Origin: Streptomyces sp. SJL17-4
GTDB lineage: Bacteria; Actinomycetota; Actinomycetes; Streptomycetales; Streptomycetaceae
Length of the DNA: 64,000 bases
Direction: 5' to 3'
Assembly: GCF_036826855.1 (NCBI RefSeq)
Contig: NZ_CP104578.1
Span: forward strand, 682,001 to 746,000
The translations under genes were made by a program, and so were the position numbers. Positions 1-8,338 of the stretch are shown here, piece by piece (the stretch's first letter is position 1; each line of letters begins with the position of its first letter). The notes beneath the pieces are model-generated. The model was not told where the DNA came from, ran no database searches, and worked only from the letters and a program-made list of their open reading frames with translations.

Positions 1-547
1 TCGAGCCGGTGACCGAGCAGAGCCGCTTGTTGTTGAGGTCGGACGGCTGCTTGATGGAGTCGTCATCGGCCCGGATCAGGACGTCCTGGTGGGCCAGGAG
101 GTACGGGCCCGCGAAGTCGACCTTCTCCGCCCGCTCGTCGTTGATCGAGTACGAGGCCGCGATGAAGTCCACGTCGCCGCGCTGGAGCAGCGTCTCCCGG
201 TCGGCGCTCTTGGCCTCCTTCCACACGATGTCGGACGGGTCGTGGCCGAGTTCCTTGGCGATGTACGTGGCCACGTCGACGTCGAAGCCGGTGTAGGTGC
301 CGTCCGGGGTCTTCAGGCCGATGCCGGGCTGGTCGTACTTGATGCCGACGGTGATCTCCTCGCCGTTGTGGTCGCGTGGCACGGCTCCGGTCGCGCCGTT
401 CGCGAATCCCGCGGAGGTGAAGGAGAGGACGACGGCCGCGGCGACGGCCACGGCGGCCCTGCCGGTCCTGACGGTCCTGCCGGTCCTGCCGGTCGCCCTG
501 CGGGTCCGGGCGTCGGGCCCGCCGGTCCTGGTCGGGTTCATGATCAT
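1..547 (-). CDS. gluB: Glutamate ABC transporter substrate-binding protein, 3' end cut by window edge
   Basis: This is a periplasmic-binding-protein-type solute receptor of the polar amino acid (family 3) class. The visible part contains GIKYDQPGIGLKTPDGTYTG, then FDVDVATYIAKELG and DFIAASYSINDERAEKVDF, the usual N-terminal lobe of GluB-like receptors. The start ATG at 547 follows AGGGG about 8 nt upstream; a second in-frame ATG lies at 541. The N-terminus is basic and followed by a hydrophobic run (AVAVAAAVVLSF), so it is exported. No lipobox cysteine is present in the first ~50 residues, although actinobacterial GluB proteins are normally lipoproteins. It lies just downstream of the ATPase gene, matching the gluABCD order, with the permeases presumably beyond the left edge. 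Confidence 0.88.
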   Translation of the reverse strand, partial: MIMNPTRTGGPDARTRRATGRTGRTVRTGRAAVAVAAAVVLSFTSAGFANGATGAVPRDHNGEEITVGIKYDQPGIGLKTPDGTYTGFDVDVATYIAKELGHDPSDIVWKEAKSADRETLLQRGDVDFIAASYSINDERAEKVDFAGPYLLAHQDVLIRADDDSIKQPSDLNNKRLCSVTGS

Positions 548-594
548 GAGGATCACCCCTGGGGCTGCTGGTCGGGCGGCTGCCGTGCCGTGGC

Positions 595-1350
595 TCAGTG
601 GTGGAGGATCTTGGACAGGAAGTCCTTGGCACGGTCGCTGCGCGGGTTGCTGAAGAACTCGTCCGGGGTCGTCTCCTCGACGATCCGTCCGTCGGCCATG
701 AAGACGACGCGGTTGGCGGCGGAACGGGCGAAGCCCATCTCGTGGGTGACGACCACCATCGTCATGCCGTCCCTGGCGAGTTGCTGCATGACCTCCAGGA
801 CCTCGTTGATCATCTCGGGGTCGAGCGCGGAGGTCGGCTCGTCGAAGAGCATCACCTTCGGATCCATGGCGAGGGCGCGGGCGATCGCCACGCGCTGCTG
901 CTGGCCGCCGGAGAGCTGGGCCGGGTACTTGTCCGCCTGGTTGGCGACCCCGACCCGGTCGAGGAGGGCGCGGGCGCGTTCCTCGGCCGCCTTCCGGTCC
1001 TTCTTGCGGACCTTGATCTGGCCCAGGGTGACGTTGTCGAGCACCGTCTTGTGCGCGAAGAGGTTGAAGGACTGGAAGACCATGCCGACGTCGGCCCGCA
1101 GGGCGGCGAGTTCGCGCCCTTCGGCCGGCAGGGGACGCCCGTCGATGACGATCTCGCCCTTGTCGATGGTCTCCAGGCGGTTGATCGCCCGGCAGAGCGT
1201 CGACTTTCCCCCGCCGGACGGCCCGATGACGACGACCACCTCGCCGCGGTGGACCGTCATGTCGATGGACTGGAGGACGTGCAGGGTTCCGAAGTGCTTG
1301 TCGACCTCGCGCAGCACGACGAGCGCGTCTCCGCCTTCCGGGACGGGCAT
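595..1350 (-). CDS. gluA: Glutamate ABC transporter ATP-binding protein
   Basis: This is the ATPase of a polar amino acid importer. It has Walker A (GPSGGGKST), the Q-loop (VFQSFNLF), the signature LSGGQQQR, Walker B with catalytic Glu ([14 protein letters not shown]) and the switch His ([10 protein letters not shown]). The chosen ATG at 1350 (251 aa) sits 5 nt after a perfect AGGAGG. A longer reading from GTG at 1368 would place that Shine-Dalgarno sequence inside the coding region and is less likely. The substrate-binding protein follows 47 nt downstream on the same strand, as in gluAB. Length and motifs are normal for the family. Confidence 0.92.
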   Translation of the reverse strand: MPVPEGGDALVVLREVDKHFGTLHVLQSIDMTVHRGEVVVVIGPSGGGKSTLCRAINRLETIDKGEIVIDGRPLPAEGRELAALRADVGMVFQSFNLFAHKTVLDNVTLGQIKVRKKDRKAAEERARALLDRVGVANQADKYPAQLSGGQQQRVAIARALAMDPKVMLFDEPTSALDPEMINEVLEVMQQLARDGMTMVVVTHEMGFARSAANRVVFMADGRIVEETTPDEFFSNPRSDRAKDFLSKILHH

Positions 1351-1447
1351 GTCACCCTCCTGGCTCACGCCCCCGCTTGCCGCTCCTTCTCACGTTCATG
1401 CTCCGCCCTCCGCCCGGCCCCCGCACTCCGGAGGGGGACACGCACGT

Positions 1448-1472
1448 GACCCCCGGCGGGGTGCCGGGGGTC
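1448..1472. terminator. Perfect 10-bp hairpin, factor-independent terminator candidate
   Basis: The arms GACCCCCGGC and GCCGGGGGTC pair perfectly around a 5-nt loop. The hairpin lies downstream of the hydrolase pseudogene on the minus strand and upstream of gluA, so it would insulate gluA from leftward read-through. There is no U-tract, as is usual for Streptomyces. Confidence 0.6.
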
Positions 1473-1531
1473 GCGTGGAGGTGGAGGAGGCGGGCCCCGT
1501 CAGGCGCCGGTCTCGCGTACGGCCGGCTCGA

Positions 1532-1920
1532 TCAGGTCGCAGACCTCGACGAGTCGGGAGGGTCGTACGTCGGCTTCGCCCGCCAGGCGGGGGCGGTGAC
1601 GTCGTCGCCGAACGTGGAGGCGAGCGGCGCCTTCCGCGTGACGGCCATGACCAGGGCCTCTTCCTGGGTCAGGTCCTGGGCGAAGGCGGCGATGCAGACG
1701 AGGCCGGTCAGGTTCGGCAGGTCGCCCGCCTCTGTGATGACGGCGCCGCCGTGGGAGTGGCCGACGAGCAGGACGGGCCCGTCGACCTGCCGGACCGTCT
1801 CCGGGTGCGCTCGGCGTCGTCGGCGAGCGAGGTCAGCGGGTTCTCGACGGCGTGGAGCCGGTCGTGGCCGCGGCGGTGGAGTTCGGTGATCACCTTGGAC
1901 CTGTGTGCGGCGAATCCCGC
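1532..1920 (-). pseudogene. Decayed alpha/beta hydrolase (EstC-like), frameshifted and truncated at both ends
   Basis: Two minus-strand frames join into one recognisable hydrolase. The upstream part reads VITELHRRGHDRLHAVENPL then TSLADDAERT. Near position 1800 the frame shifts, and the downstream part continues as VRQVDGPVLLVGHSHGGAV with the nucleophile elbow GHSHGG, then LVCIAAFAQD. In intact homologues of this type (from family knowledge) these segments are continuous. The N-terminal HGAFAD-like segment is only vaguely visible (AGFAAHRSK), no start codon fits, and the C-terminus stops early at about 1532, before the catalytic Asp/His region. A sequencing error could explain the frameshift but not both truncations. 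Confidence 0.75.
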
Positions 1921-2063
1921 CCCTGCTGACGCCCCGTACCTCCTCCGTCACGCTACGGGAGGGACGGCGGGCCCGCGTGTCAGGACGGAGCGGGCGTACG
2001 CGCGCGTGGGGGCGGGCTGGCGGACACTGGGGGTGGGAGCCGAGTGTGCGAGGAGGGTCCGCC

Positions 2064-2522
2064 ATGAGCAGTGCCGCACCCAAGGTCAGCACGTTGCCGC
2101 TGGAGCACCGGGAGCGCCTGATGGCCTTCGCCGAGGACGTGTACTTCGAGTCCGGTCACCGGCTGTTCGAGGAGCAGCAGCACGCCGACCGGTTCTGGAT
2201 CGTGAAGACGGGCGCGGTGACGCTCGACGCGAGGGTGCCGGGGCGCGGATCGCCGGTGATCGAGACCCTGCGCCACGGTGAGCTGGTGGGCCTGTCGTGG
2301 CTGTTCCCGCCGTATCTGTGCCAGTCGGGGGCGGAGGCGATGACGCCGGTCCGTGCGCATGAGTTCAATGCCCCGGCCGTCCGCTCGATGTGCCGCTCGG
2401 ACGCGGAGTTCGGGGCCTCGGTCATGTTCTGGGTGGGCGCGATCCTGGCCCACCGCCTCCAGGTGACCCGGGTCCGGCTCCTCGACCTGTACGCGCCGCA
2501 CGGGAGCGGCATCCTGGCCTGA
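2064..2522 (+). CDS. Crp/cNMP-binding-domain protein without a DNA-binding domain
   Basis: This is a 152-residue protein with a single cyclic-nucleotide-binding fold. Recognisable pieces are the first strands (FAEDVYFESGHRLFEEQQ), RFWIVKTGAVTL, LRHGELVGLSWLF and the region PVRAHEFNAPAVRSM, followed by a helical C-terminus (ILAHRLQVTRVRLLDLY). No helix-turn-helix follows, so it is a stand-alone sensor domain rather than a full Crp regulator. The start ATG is 7 nt after AGGAGG. The canonical Arg that contacts the cAMP phosphate is not evident, so the ligand is unknown. It is transcribed alone, and the next gene starts 150 nt downstream after a short repeat tract. Confidence 0.78.
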   Translation: MSSAAPKVSTLPLEHRERLMAFAEDVYFESGHRLFEEQQHADRFWIVKTGAVTLDARVPGRGSPVIETLRHGELVGLSWLFPPYLCQSGAEAMTPVRAHEFNAPAVRSMCRSDAEFGASVMFWVGAILAHRLQVTRVRLLDLYAPHGSGILA

Positions 2523-2572
2523 GGGACGGCGGGGACAACAGGGACGGCAAGGGGACGGCAAGGGGACGGCGG
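2523..2572 (+). repeat. Short G-rich tandem repeat between genes
   Basis: Three to four imperfect copies of an 11-nt unit (GGGACGGCAAG) lie immediately after the stop codon of the cNMP-domain gene. It is non-coding and has no inverted symmetry. Confidence 0.55.
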
Positions 2573-2671
2573 GGGCGCGCACCCACCGGGCGGGGTCGGG
2601 GCGGGCCGGAGCCGTCGGACCGCCGGACGCTACGGTGGCGGTCCATTCCGTCGACGAGCTGCGAGGTCCCG

Positions 2672-4012
2672 ATGAGCGACCCGACGACGGCACGCGAGGC
2701 GATCGCCCTCGTCGCCGGCGACGACTTCACCGAATTCGCCTTCATGGAGGGGCCCTTGACGGGTGACGGGCCGCTGGGCTGGCCCGGCTACTCCGCGGCG
2801 CACGCGCGCGCGGCCGCGCGTACCGACGAGACCGAGTCGGTGATCTGCGGCACGGGCGAGATCGACGGGGTACGAGTGGTCCTGATCGCCTTCGAGTTCG
2901 GGTTCCTCGGCGGCTCCCTCGGGGAGCGGACGGGCGCGCGTGCCGCCGCGGCCCACGCGGAGGCCCGTGCGCGACGGCTGCCCGTGGTCGTGCTGCCGGC
3001 CACCGGCGGCAGCCGGATGCACGAGGGCATGCGGGCCCTGCTCCAACTCCAGCTCCTGGCAGGCGAGTCGGCCCTCACCCGGGCCGCCGGGCTGCCGCAG
3101 ATCGCCGTCCTGCGGGACCCGACGACGGGCGGCGGCTGGGCCACCCTGGGCGCCGGATCGGATGTGGTGCTCGCGCTGCCCGGCGCCCAGGTCGGCTTCG
3201 CCGGATCCCGGGTACGCCCGCCGGACGCGGACCCCGCCGCGTACACCGCGGAGGCGCAACTGGCGCACGGCCACATCGACGCGATCGTGGCACCCGGCGC
3301 GCTCCGTGGCACCCTCGGGCGCTGGCTCTCCCTGCTCACGCGTCCCGCCGAAGGGCCGGCGGCGCCGCCGCGCGCGCTCGGCGACCCGGACACCCCGCCC
3401 GCCGCGAGCGGCCGGGAGGCGGTGGCCCGGGCCCGGCACCCCGAACGGCCCCGGGCGGGCGCGTACCTCGACGCGCACTTCTCCGTCTGTGAGGAGATCT
3501 CGGGCGACCGCGCCGGTGGGGTCGACCCGGGGATGCGGTGCGGCTTCGGACGGCTCCCCGACGGCCGTACGGTCGCGTACGCGGCGCAGTGCGGGACCGC
3601 GACCCGCCCGGCCGGTTTCCGTACGGCCGCCCGGCTCGTACGGCTCGCCGACCGGCTGGGGATCCCGGTCCTCACCCTCGTCGACACACCAGGGGCGGCC
3701 AACGACCCGGCGGCGGAACGCGCCGGCGCGGGCCCCGCGATCGCCGACCTGTTCGCCGCCGTCGCCACCGCGCGCGTCGCCGTCACCTCGCTCCTCATCG
3801 GCGAGGGAGGCTCGGGCGGCGCACTCGCCCTCGCCGCCCCCGACAACCTCTGGGCCACCCCCGACAGCTACTTCTCGGTGATCGCCCCGGAGGCGGCCGC
3901 GTCGATCCTCAAGCGCCCGCCGGAGGAATCCGCCACGACAGCGGACCACCTCCGCCTGCGCCCCCGGGACCTCCTGGAACTGGGAGTCGTCCGGGGCATC
4001 GTGGGAACCTGA
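2672..4012 (+). CDS. Acyl-CoA carboxyltransferase, fused beta-alpha (AccD/AccA-type) subunit
   Basis: This 446-aa protein carries both halves of a biotin-dependent carboxyltransferase. The first half (to about residue 210) is beta-like, with FEFGFLGGSLGERTG, VVLPATGGSRMHEG and QIAVLRDPTTGGGWA. The second half is alpha-like, with GIPVLTLVDTPGA, LIGEGGSGGALALA and YFSVIAPEAAASIL. It would move carboxyl from carboxybiotin to an acyl-CoA and needs a biotin carboxylase/BCCP encoded elsewhere, since none is adjacent. The ATG start follows a weak GAGG. The beta half has no recognisable zinc-finger N-terminus. Substrate (acetyl- or another acyl-CoA) cannot be told from the sequence. Confidence 0.85.
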   Translation: MSDPTTAREAIALVAGDDFTEFAFMEGPLTGDGPLGWPGYSAAHARAAARTDETESVICGTGEIDGVRVVLIAFEFGFLGGSLGERTGARAAAAHAEARARRLPVVVLPATGGSRMHEGMRALLQLQLLAGESALTRAAGLPQIAVLRDPTTGGGWATLGAGSDVVLALPGAQVGFAGSRVRPPDADPAAYTAEAQLAHGHIDAIVAPGALRGTLGRWLSLLTRPAEGPAAPPRALGDPDTPPAASGREAVARARHPERPRAGAYLDAHFSVCEEISGDRAGGVDPGMRCGFGRLPDGRTVAYAAQCGTATRPAGFRTAARLVRLADRLGIPVLTLVDTPGAANDPAAERAGAGPAIADLFAAVATARVAVTSLLIGEGGSGGALALAAPDNLWATPDSYFSVIAPEAAASILKRPPEESATTADHLRLRPRDLLELGVVRGIVGT

Positions 4013-4018
4013 AGCCCG

Positions 4019-4051
4019 CCACGTCGGGGGGGGTCCACCACGTCGGGGGGG
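4019..4051. repeat. Two direct copies of CCACGTC followed by G-runs
   Basis: The motif CCACGTC followed by eight and then seven G residues occurs twice, 19 nt apart, just after the carboxyltransferase stop codon. It may act in termination or simply be slippage-prone sequence. Confidence 0.5.
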
Positions 4052-4099
4052 CGCCCGGCCCGACCGCGGTACGGCCGGACAGGCGGCGGCCTCAGCGGC

Positions 4100-4582
4100 T
4101 CAGTAGTAGTGCCGCATGATCTCGTCCGCCCAGGCCGGCTGAGTCGTCGGGCCCTGCGGGGCGAACTCGGCCATGTACGGCTTGATGTCGAGGACCGGCG
4201 TGCCGTCGACCGCGTCGAGGCCACGGACGTGGACGTCCAGGCCGTCCGTGCGCAGCAGCACGCAGCGGGAGAGTCCGAGGCGGTTGGGGCGGTTCTTGCC
4301 GCGCTGGGCGAAGATCCCGACCAGCGGCCACTCCGTGTTGCCGCGCGGGTGACGGGCCCCGGTCTCGACGGCGTCCGGTCGTACGCGGTCGAAGTGGTAG
4401 ACGACCTCCAGGTGCGAGAAGGCGTCGAGGCCGGCGAGCGCCTCGGGGCCGAAGGCCTCCGCGTCCAGCCGGATGACCGACTCGACCGCGCCCCACTCGT
4501 CGTCGCGTACCTCTTCGCGGCCTCCGACGACATGGCCGACCGGGTGGGAGACGACGGACGGTCTGATCTGTTCCTGTGCCAT
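4100..4582 (-). CDS. trmO: TrmO/TsaA-family SAM-dependent methyltransferase (UPF0066)
   Basis: This 160-aa protein matches the TsaA-like fold, which in characterised members N6-methylates the t6A base of tRNA-Thr. Supporting segments are FSHLEVVYHFDRV, the highly typical RHPRGNTEWPLVGIFAQRGK and NRLGLSRCVLL, then VHVRGLDAVDGTPVLDIKPY. The ATG at 4582 has GAGGA upstream; the frame stays open for 44 residues upstream, but that extension lacks homology-like sequence and is GC-rich filler. It lies 70 nt downstream of the membrane-protein gene on the same strand and may be co-transcribed. Some actinobacterial members of this family may act on other substrates, so the tRNA role is inferred. Confidence 0.82.
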   Translation of the reverse strand: MAQEQIRPSVVSHPVGHVVGGREEVRDDEWGAVESVIRLDAEAFGPEALAGLDAFSHLEVVYHFDRVRPDAVETGARHPRGNTEWPLVGIFAQRGKNRPNRLGLSRCVLLRTDGLDVHVRGLDAVDGTPVLDIKPYMAEFAPQGPTTQPAWADEIMRHYY

Positions 4583-4652
4583 GAATTCCTCGTTCCTTCC
4601 TACGTCCCCGGAGGGATTGCCGCCCGGCACGCTATCGCTGCTCACAGGACTG

Positions 4653-5081
4653 TCAGATGCCGGGCCCGTACCCCGGATCGGGCCCCTGCCGGGGATGCCA
4701 CACCGCCGCGACACCCCAGAGGCCGAGCGCGACGACGGCGGCGCAGACGAGGAACGCCGCCCACGGGCGGAGCCACCGCGTCGCCGCCGCCCAGGTCATG
4801 GGCGGGACGAGCAGTCCGGCGAGGAGGATCAGCGGCATTTCGACGAGGATGACGCTCCAGTCCCGCGCGTGCGCCTCGAACCCTCCGTCGATGCTGTACG
4901 CGGCTCGGGGCAGCGCGAAGACCCCGGCGACGGTGACCCCGGCGACCGCGAGCAGACAGCCGACGGCGCCCTGGGACGGACCGTCGTCGGAGTCGCCTCC
5001 TACTGCTCTCTCGTCGCTGCCCTCGGTAGCCGGGGTGGCCTCGGTGACGCCGTCCGGCTCCATGGCGGGGTTCTCGCTCAT
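4653..5081 (-). CDS. Small putative membrane protein
   Basis: This is a 142-aa protein starting MSENPAMEPDG. After an acidic N-terminus of about 45 residues it shows three hydrophobic stretches: GCLLAVAGVTVAGVFAL, VILVEMPLILLAGLLV and AAFLVCAAVVALGLWGVAA. The sequence YSIDGGFEAHARDW between the first two would face outside. No family is recognised. There is no clear Shine-Dalgarno before the ATG at 5081; a second in-frame ATG at 5063 is an alternative start. It is divergent from the monooxygenase gene and upstream of trmO. Confidence 0.65.
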   Translation of the reverse strand: MSENPAMEPDGVTEATPATEGSDERAVGGDSDDGPSQGAVGCLLAVAGVTVAGVFALPRAAYSIDGGFEAHARDWSVILVEMPLILLAGLLVPPMTWAAATRWLRPWAAFLVCAAVVALGLWGVAAVWHPRQGPDPGYGPGI

Positions 5082-5223
5082 GCCCGGGAGGGACGCCCGA
5101 AGACCTCGGCCGGTTCCGTACGCGGGTTCGACGTGCGGGACGCACGGCTCGCCGAACGAGCAGCCGCGGGTGACCATGGAGAACGGGATCTGGCGAGAAG
5201 CCGGCCGGCACTGGAGGGCACCC

Positions 5224-6984
5224 GTGGCGCACACCGGCACCACCACCGACGTACTCATCGTGGGCGCGGGTCCCGTAGGCCTGAGCGCCGCCGCCGAGCT
5301 CCGCCGGCACGGCGTGCGCTGTCGGCTCGTCGACCGGCTGCCGGCCAGGCTCCCGTACGCCAAGGCGGTCGGGATCCAGCCGCGCACCCTGGAGCTGTGG
5401 GACCGGATGGGCCTGGTCCGTGCCGTCCTGGAGGCCGCCGTACCGTTGCGCGGCCAACTGACGTACGTCAACGGCGCGGAGACGGCGCGACTCGCGCTGG
5501 AGCTGCCTCGCGACGTCCCGTACGGCTTCGCCGCGCTGCCGCAGTACGAGACCGAACGGCTCCTGGAGGAGTACGTCGCCGGCCTGGGGACGACCATCGA
5601 ACGCGGCACCGAACTCGTCTCGTTCGTCCAGGACCCGGACGGGGTCACCGCACTGCTGCGCACCGCGTCGGGGGCGACCGAGGAGCTGCGGGTCCCCTAT
5701 CTGATCGGCTGCGACGGGGCCCACAGCGTCGTCCGCAAGACGCTGGGCCTGTCGTACGAGGGCGGCGCGTTCCCGGAGGCGTACATGCTCGGGGACGTGG
5801 TGGCGGAGGCCGACTGGGGCCTGCCCAGGGGGTACGCGCTCCGCTCCGAGCACCGTGCAGCCGACGGGTCCCTCGACGACGTCCTCGTCTGCATCCCGCT
5901 GCCCGGCGCCGGCCGCTACCGGATGTCGATGAAGGTGCCGCCCGAACTGGCCGAACCGACCGACCCGGCCGTACCGACCGAACCCTCCGCACCTACCGAA
6001 CCGGCCGTACCGACCGACCCGGCCGGGGACGCGCGGCCGGCTGCCGGGGGCACTCCCACGTCGGACGGGCTCGCCCACGGTCTCCAGGGCGGTCGCGGCC
6101 CCGGTCTGCCCCACCTCCAGGCCGTCGTCGACCGGCTGGCCCCGGGCCCGGCCCGGCTCTCCGATCTGCGCTGGTCGTCGGTCTTCCGCATCAGCCACCG
6201 CATCGTCGGCCGTTACGGCGAGGGGAGGGTCTTCGTCGCGGGCGACGCCGCGCACATCCACCCGCCCACCGGCGCCCAGGGCATGAACACCGGTATCCAG
6301 GACGCCGCCAATCTGGCCTGGAAGCTCGCCCTCGTGGTGCGGGGCGAGGCCGGCCCCGGGCTGCTCGGCAGCTATGACGCCGAGCGCCGCCCGGTGGGCG
6401 AGGAGGTCGTCGGCCGTACCGTGCGGCACGCCACCCGGGGCATCGAGAACGACCCGGCCGACCTGACGACCCTGCTGCTCCGCGAGGCCCAACTGCTCGT
6501 CGACTACCGGGAAGGCCCGCTCGCCGGGGCCCCGTACGGTCCGGTCGACGCGCCGCAGCCCGGCGACCTGGCCCCGGACTGCGGCGGTCTGACCACACCG
6601 ATCGCCGTCCACCCGCTACGACTCCTCGACGTCCTGCGCGACCGCCCGGGGCACGTGGCCGTGCTGTACGGGGCCGATGTCACCGGCCTGGCGCGGGCGG
6701 TGGCGGCGGCGAGGGCCGCCGCCGGCGAACGGCTGCCGCTCGACGTCATCACCCTGCTCCCCCGTGACGCCGATCCGGGCGCCGCCCCCGCCGTCGGTGC
6801 TCCGGCATACCGGGACACCGCCGGGGAGTTCGCGCGGATCTACCTCCCCGACGGCGCCACCGGCTTCGTCGTACGCCCCGACGGGCAGCTCGCCGCGCGG
6901 TTCCCGCTCGGCGCCGTCACGGCGGCCCTGACGGACTGCCTCAGGGCGCTGTCCGTACCGCTACGGGACCCAGTGGTCGCCTGA
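5224..6984 (+). CDS. FAD-dependent aromatic-ring monooxygenase (class A, PHBH fold)
   Basis: This 586-aa flavoprotein hydroxylase has the N-terminal dinucleotide motif DVLIVGAGPVGLSAAAEL, the fingerprint LIGCDGAHSVVRKTLG and the FAD-ribityl motif RVFVAGDAAHIHPPTGAQG followed by MNTGIQDAANLAWKLA. The C-terminal ~110 residues resemble the thioredoxin-like tail of rifampicin/polyketide hydroxylases (LYLPDGATGFVVRPDGQLA pattern). GTG at 5224 is preferred because GGAGGG lies 5 nt upstream; an ATG at 5176 would add 16 residues without homology. An unusual Pro/Thr-rich insert of about 25 residues (nt 5950-6026) with PTDPA/PTEPA repeats interrupts the central domain. The substrate is unknown; it is convergent with the AI-2E permease gene. 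Confidence 0.85.
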   Translation: MAHTGTTTDVLIVGAGPVGLSAAAELRRHGVRCRLVDRLPARLPYAKAVGIQPRTLELWDRMGLVRAVLEAAVPLRGQLTYVNGAETARLALELPRDVPYGFAALPQYETERLLEEYVAGLGTTIERGTELVSFVQDPDGVTALLRTASGATEELRVPYLIGCDGAHSVVRKTLGLSYEGGAFPEAYMLGDVVAEADWGLPRGYALRSEHRAADGSLDDVLVCIPLPGAGRYRMSMKVPPELAEPTDPAVPTEPSAPTEPAVPTDPAGDARPAAGGTPTSDGLAHGLQGGRGPGLPHLQAVVDRLAPGPARLSDLRWSSVFRISHRIVGRYGEGRVFVAGDAAHIHPPTGAQGMNTGIQDAANLAWKLALVVRGEAGPGLLGSYDAERRPVGEEVVGRTVRHATRGIENDPADLTTLLLREAQLLVDYREGPLAGAPYGPVDAPQPGDLAPDCGGLTTPIAVHPLRLLDVLRDRPGHVAVLYGADVTGLARAVAAARAAAGERLPLDVITLLPRDADPGAAPAVGAPAYRDTAGEFARIYLPDGATGFVVRPDGQLAARFPLGAVTAALTDCLRALSVPLRDPVVA

Positions 6985-6992
6985 GGCCGTGA

Positions 6993-8099
6993 TCACGACC
7001 CCGCGTCGGCCCCGGACGTCGCCGCGTCGGACTCCACCGTCACCGCGCGCGCGTCCCGTAGCGCCGTGTGCACCGACCAGACGACCGACACCAGCGGGAC
7101 GGCCACCACGGCGCCCACGATGCCGGCGGCGATCGAGCCCGCGATGACCGAGATCGCGACCACCAGCGGGTGGAGCCGTACCGCCCAGCTCATGACCAGG
7201 GGGTGCAGGAGGTGTCCCTCGATCTGGCCGATCACCACGATCAGACCGATCACGATCGCGGCCACCAGCGGGCCCTTCGAGGCCAGCGCCACGACGGCGG
7301 CGACCGCCAGGGCGATCGGCGAGCCGATCAGCGGCACGAACGCGGCGACGAACTCCAGGAGGGCGAGTGGCACCGCGAGCGGGACGCCGAGGAGCCACAG
7401 GGCGATCCCGACGAGCACCGCGTTCACCGCCGCCACGAGGACGATCCCGTGGGTGTAGCCGGTGAACGTACGCCAGGCGGCGCGTCCGCCGACCGCCACC
7501 CGCTCGCGGACCGACCCCGGCAGCTGCTTCTGGAACCAGGCCCACTGACGGTCGCCGGAGTGGATGAAGAACACGGCGGAGAACACCGCGAGGGCCAGCG
7601 TCGTCAGCACGGCCACCACATGATGGGCACCGCTCAGCGCCTCACTGACCACGGCCGAACGATGGCTGGAGACGAAATCCCCGATCTTGGCCTGGAGGTC
7701 GCCCAACGCCCCCGGGTTCAGCCGGAACGGCGGCCGTTCCAGCCAGTCCTCGATCCGGCCGACCCCCTCCCGGAACTCGCGTACGAGGGTCGTCCGCTCC
7801 CCCGCCACCGCCTCGCCGACGAGCGCGAGCACGCCGAGGACGAGCGCGATGCTGCCGAGGAGGGTGAGGGCCACGGCGAACGGCCGGGGCAGCCCCCGGG
7901 CGACCACATCGGCGAGGGGACGGAGCAGCGCGGTGATCACCAGTCCCAGGAAGAGGGCCACGCCGATCTCGTGGAACCGTCCGAGCACCGCGAACAGGCT
8001 GTAGACGAGCGCGCCGACGACGAGCAGCCGCCACGCGTACGCGGCGGCCGAACGGAGGAAGGGGCTGACCGTGACCGTCGGTGAGGTGCCTGGCTGCAT
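6993..8099 (-). CDS. AI-2E family transporter (PerM/UPF0118)
   Basis: This 368-aa polytopic membrane protein begins with paired N-terminal helices (AWRLLVVGALVYSLFAVL, GVALFLGLVITALLRPL), a third helix (PFAVALTLLGSIALVLGVLAL), a soluble central segment rich in charged helices, then GYTHGIVLVAAVNAVLVGI and the family signature PLALLEFVAAFVPLIGSPIA. Near the end is IEGHLLHPLVMSWAVRLHP, also characteristic. Family members export diverse small molecules or act as Na+/H+ antiporters, so the AI-2 name should not be taken as function. The ATG start has only a weak GGTGG upstream. It ends 9 nt from the convergent monooxygenase gene. Confidence 0.88.
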   Translation of the reverse strand: MQPGTSPTVTVSPFLRSAAAYAWRLLVVGALVYSLFAVLGRFHEIGVALFLGLVITALLRPLADVVARGLPRPFAVALTLLGSIALVLGVLALVGEAVAGERTTLVREFREGVGRIEDWLERPPFRLNPGALGDLQAKIGDFVSSHRSAVVSEALSGAHHVVAVLTTLALAVFSAVFFIHSGDRQWAWFQKQLPGSVRERVAVGGRAAWRTFTGYTHGIVLVAAVNAVLVGIALWLLGVPLAVPLALLEFVAAFVPLIGSPIALAVAAVVALASKGPLVAAIVIGLIVVIGQIEGHLLHPLVMSWAVRLHPLVVAISVIAGSIAAGIVGAVVAVPLVSVVWSVHTALRDARAVTVESDAATSGADAGS

Positions 8100-8338
8100 C
8101 CCACCGACCTACCACCCACGACGACTTCCTGTCGTGAGGATCACAGGCCCGGTGCCGGGAACTCCCCGATCGGCGGTGCGGCCACCGGCAGAATGGGCAC
8201 TCACTCGGCGTCCTCGGTCCGAGGTGGACGGCATGTCCACGGCGGACGGCGTCGGCGCACACCCCCGAGTCGGACAAGAACCGGAGCGAGAAGGTCCTCA
8301 CCCATGTCGTACGGACGATCGACGCCAGGAACCCGTAG

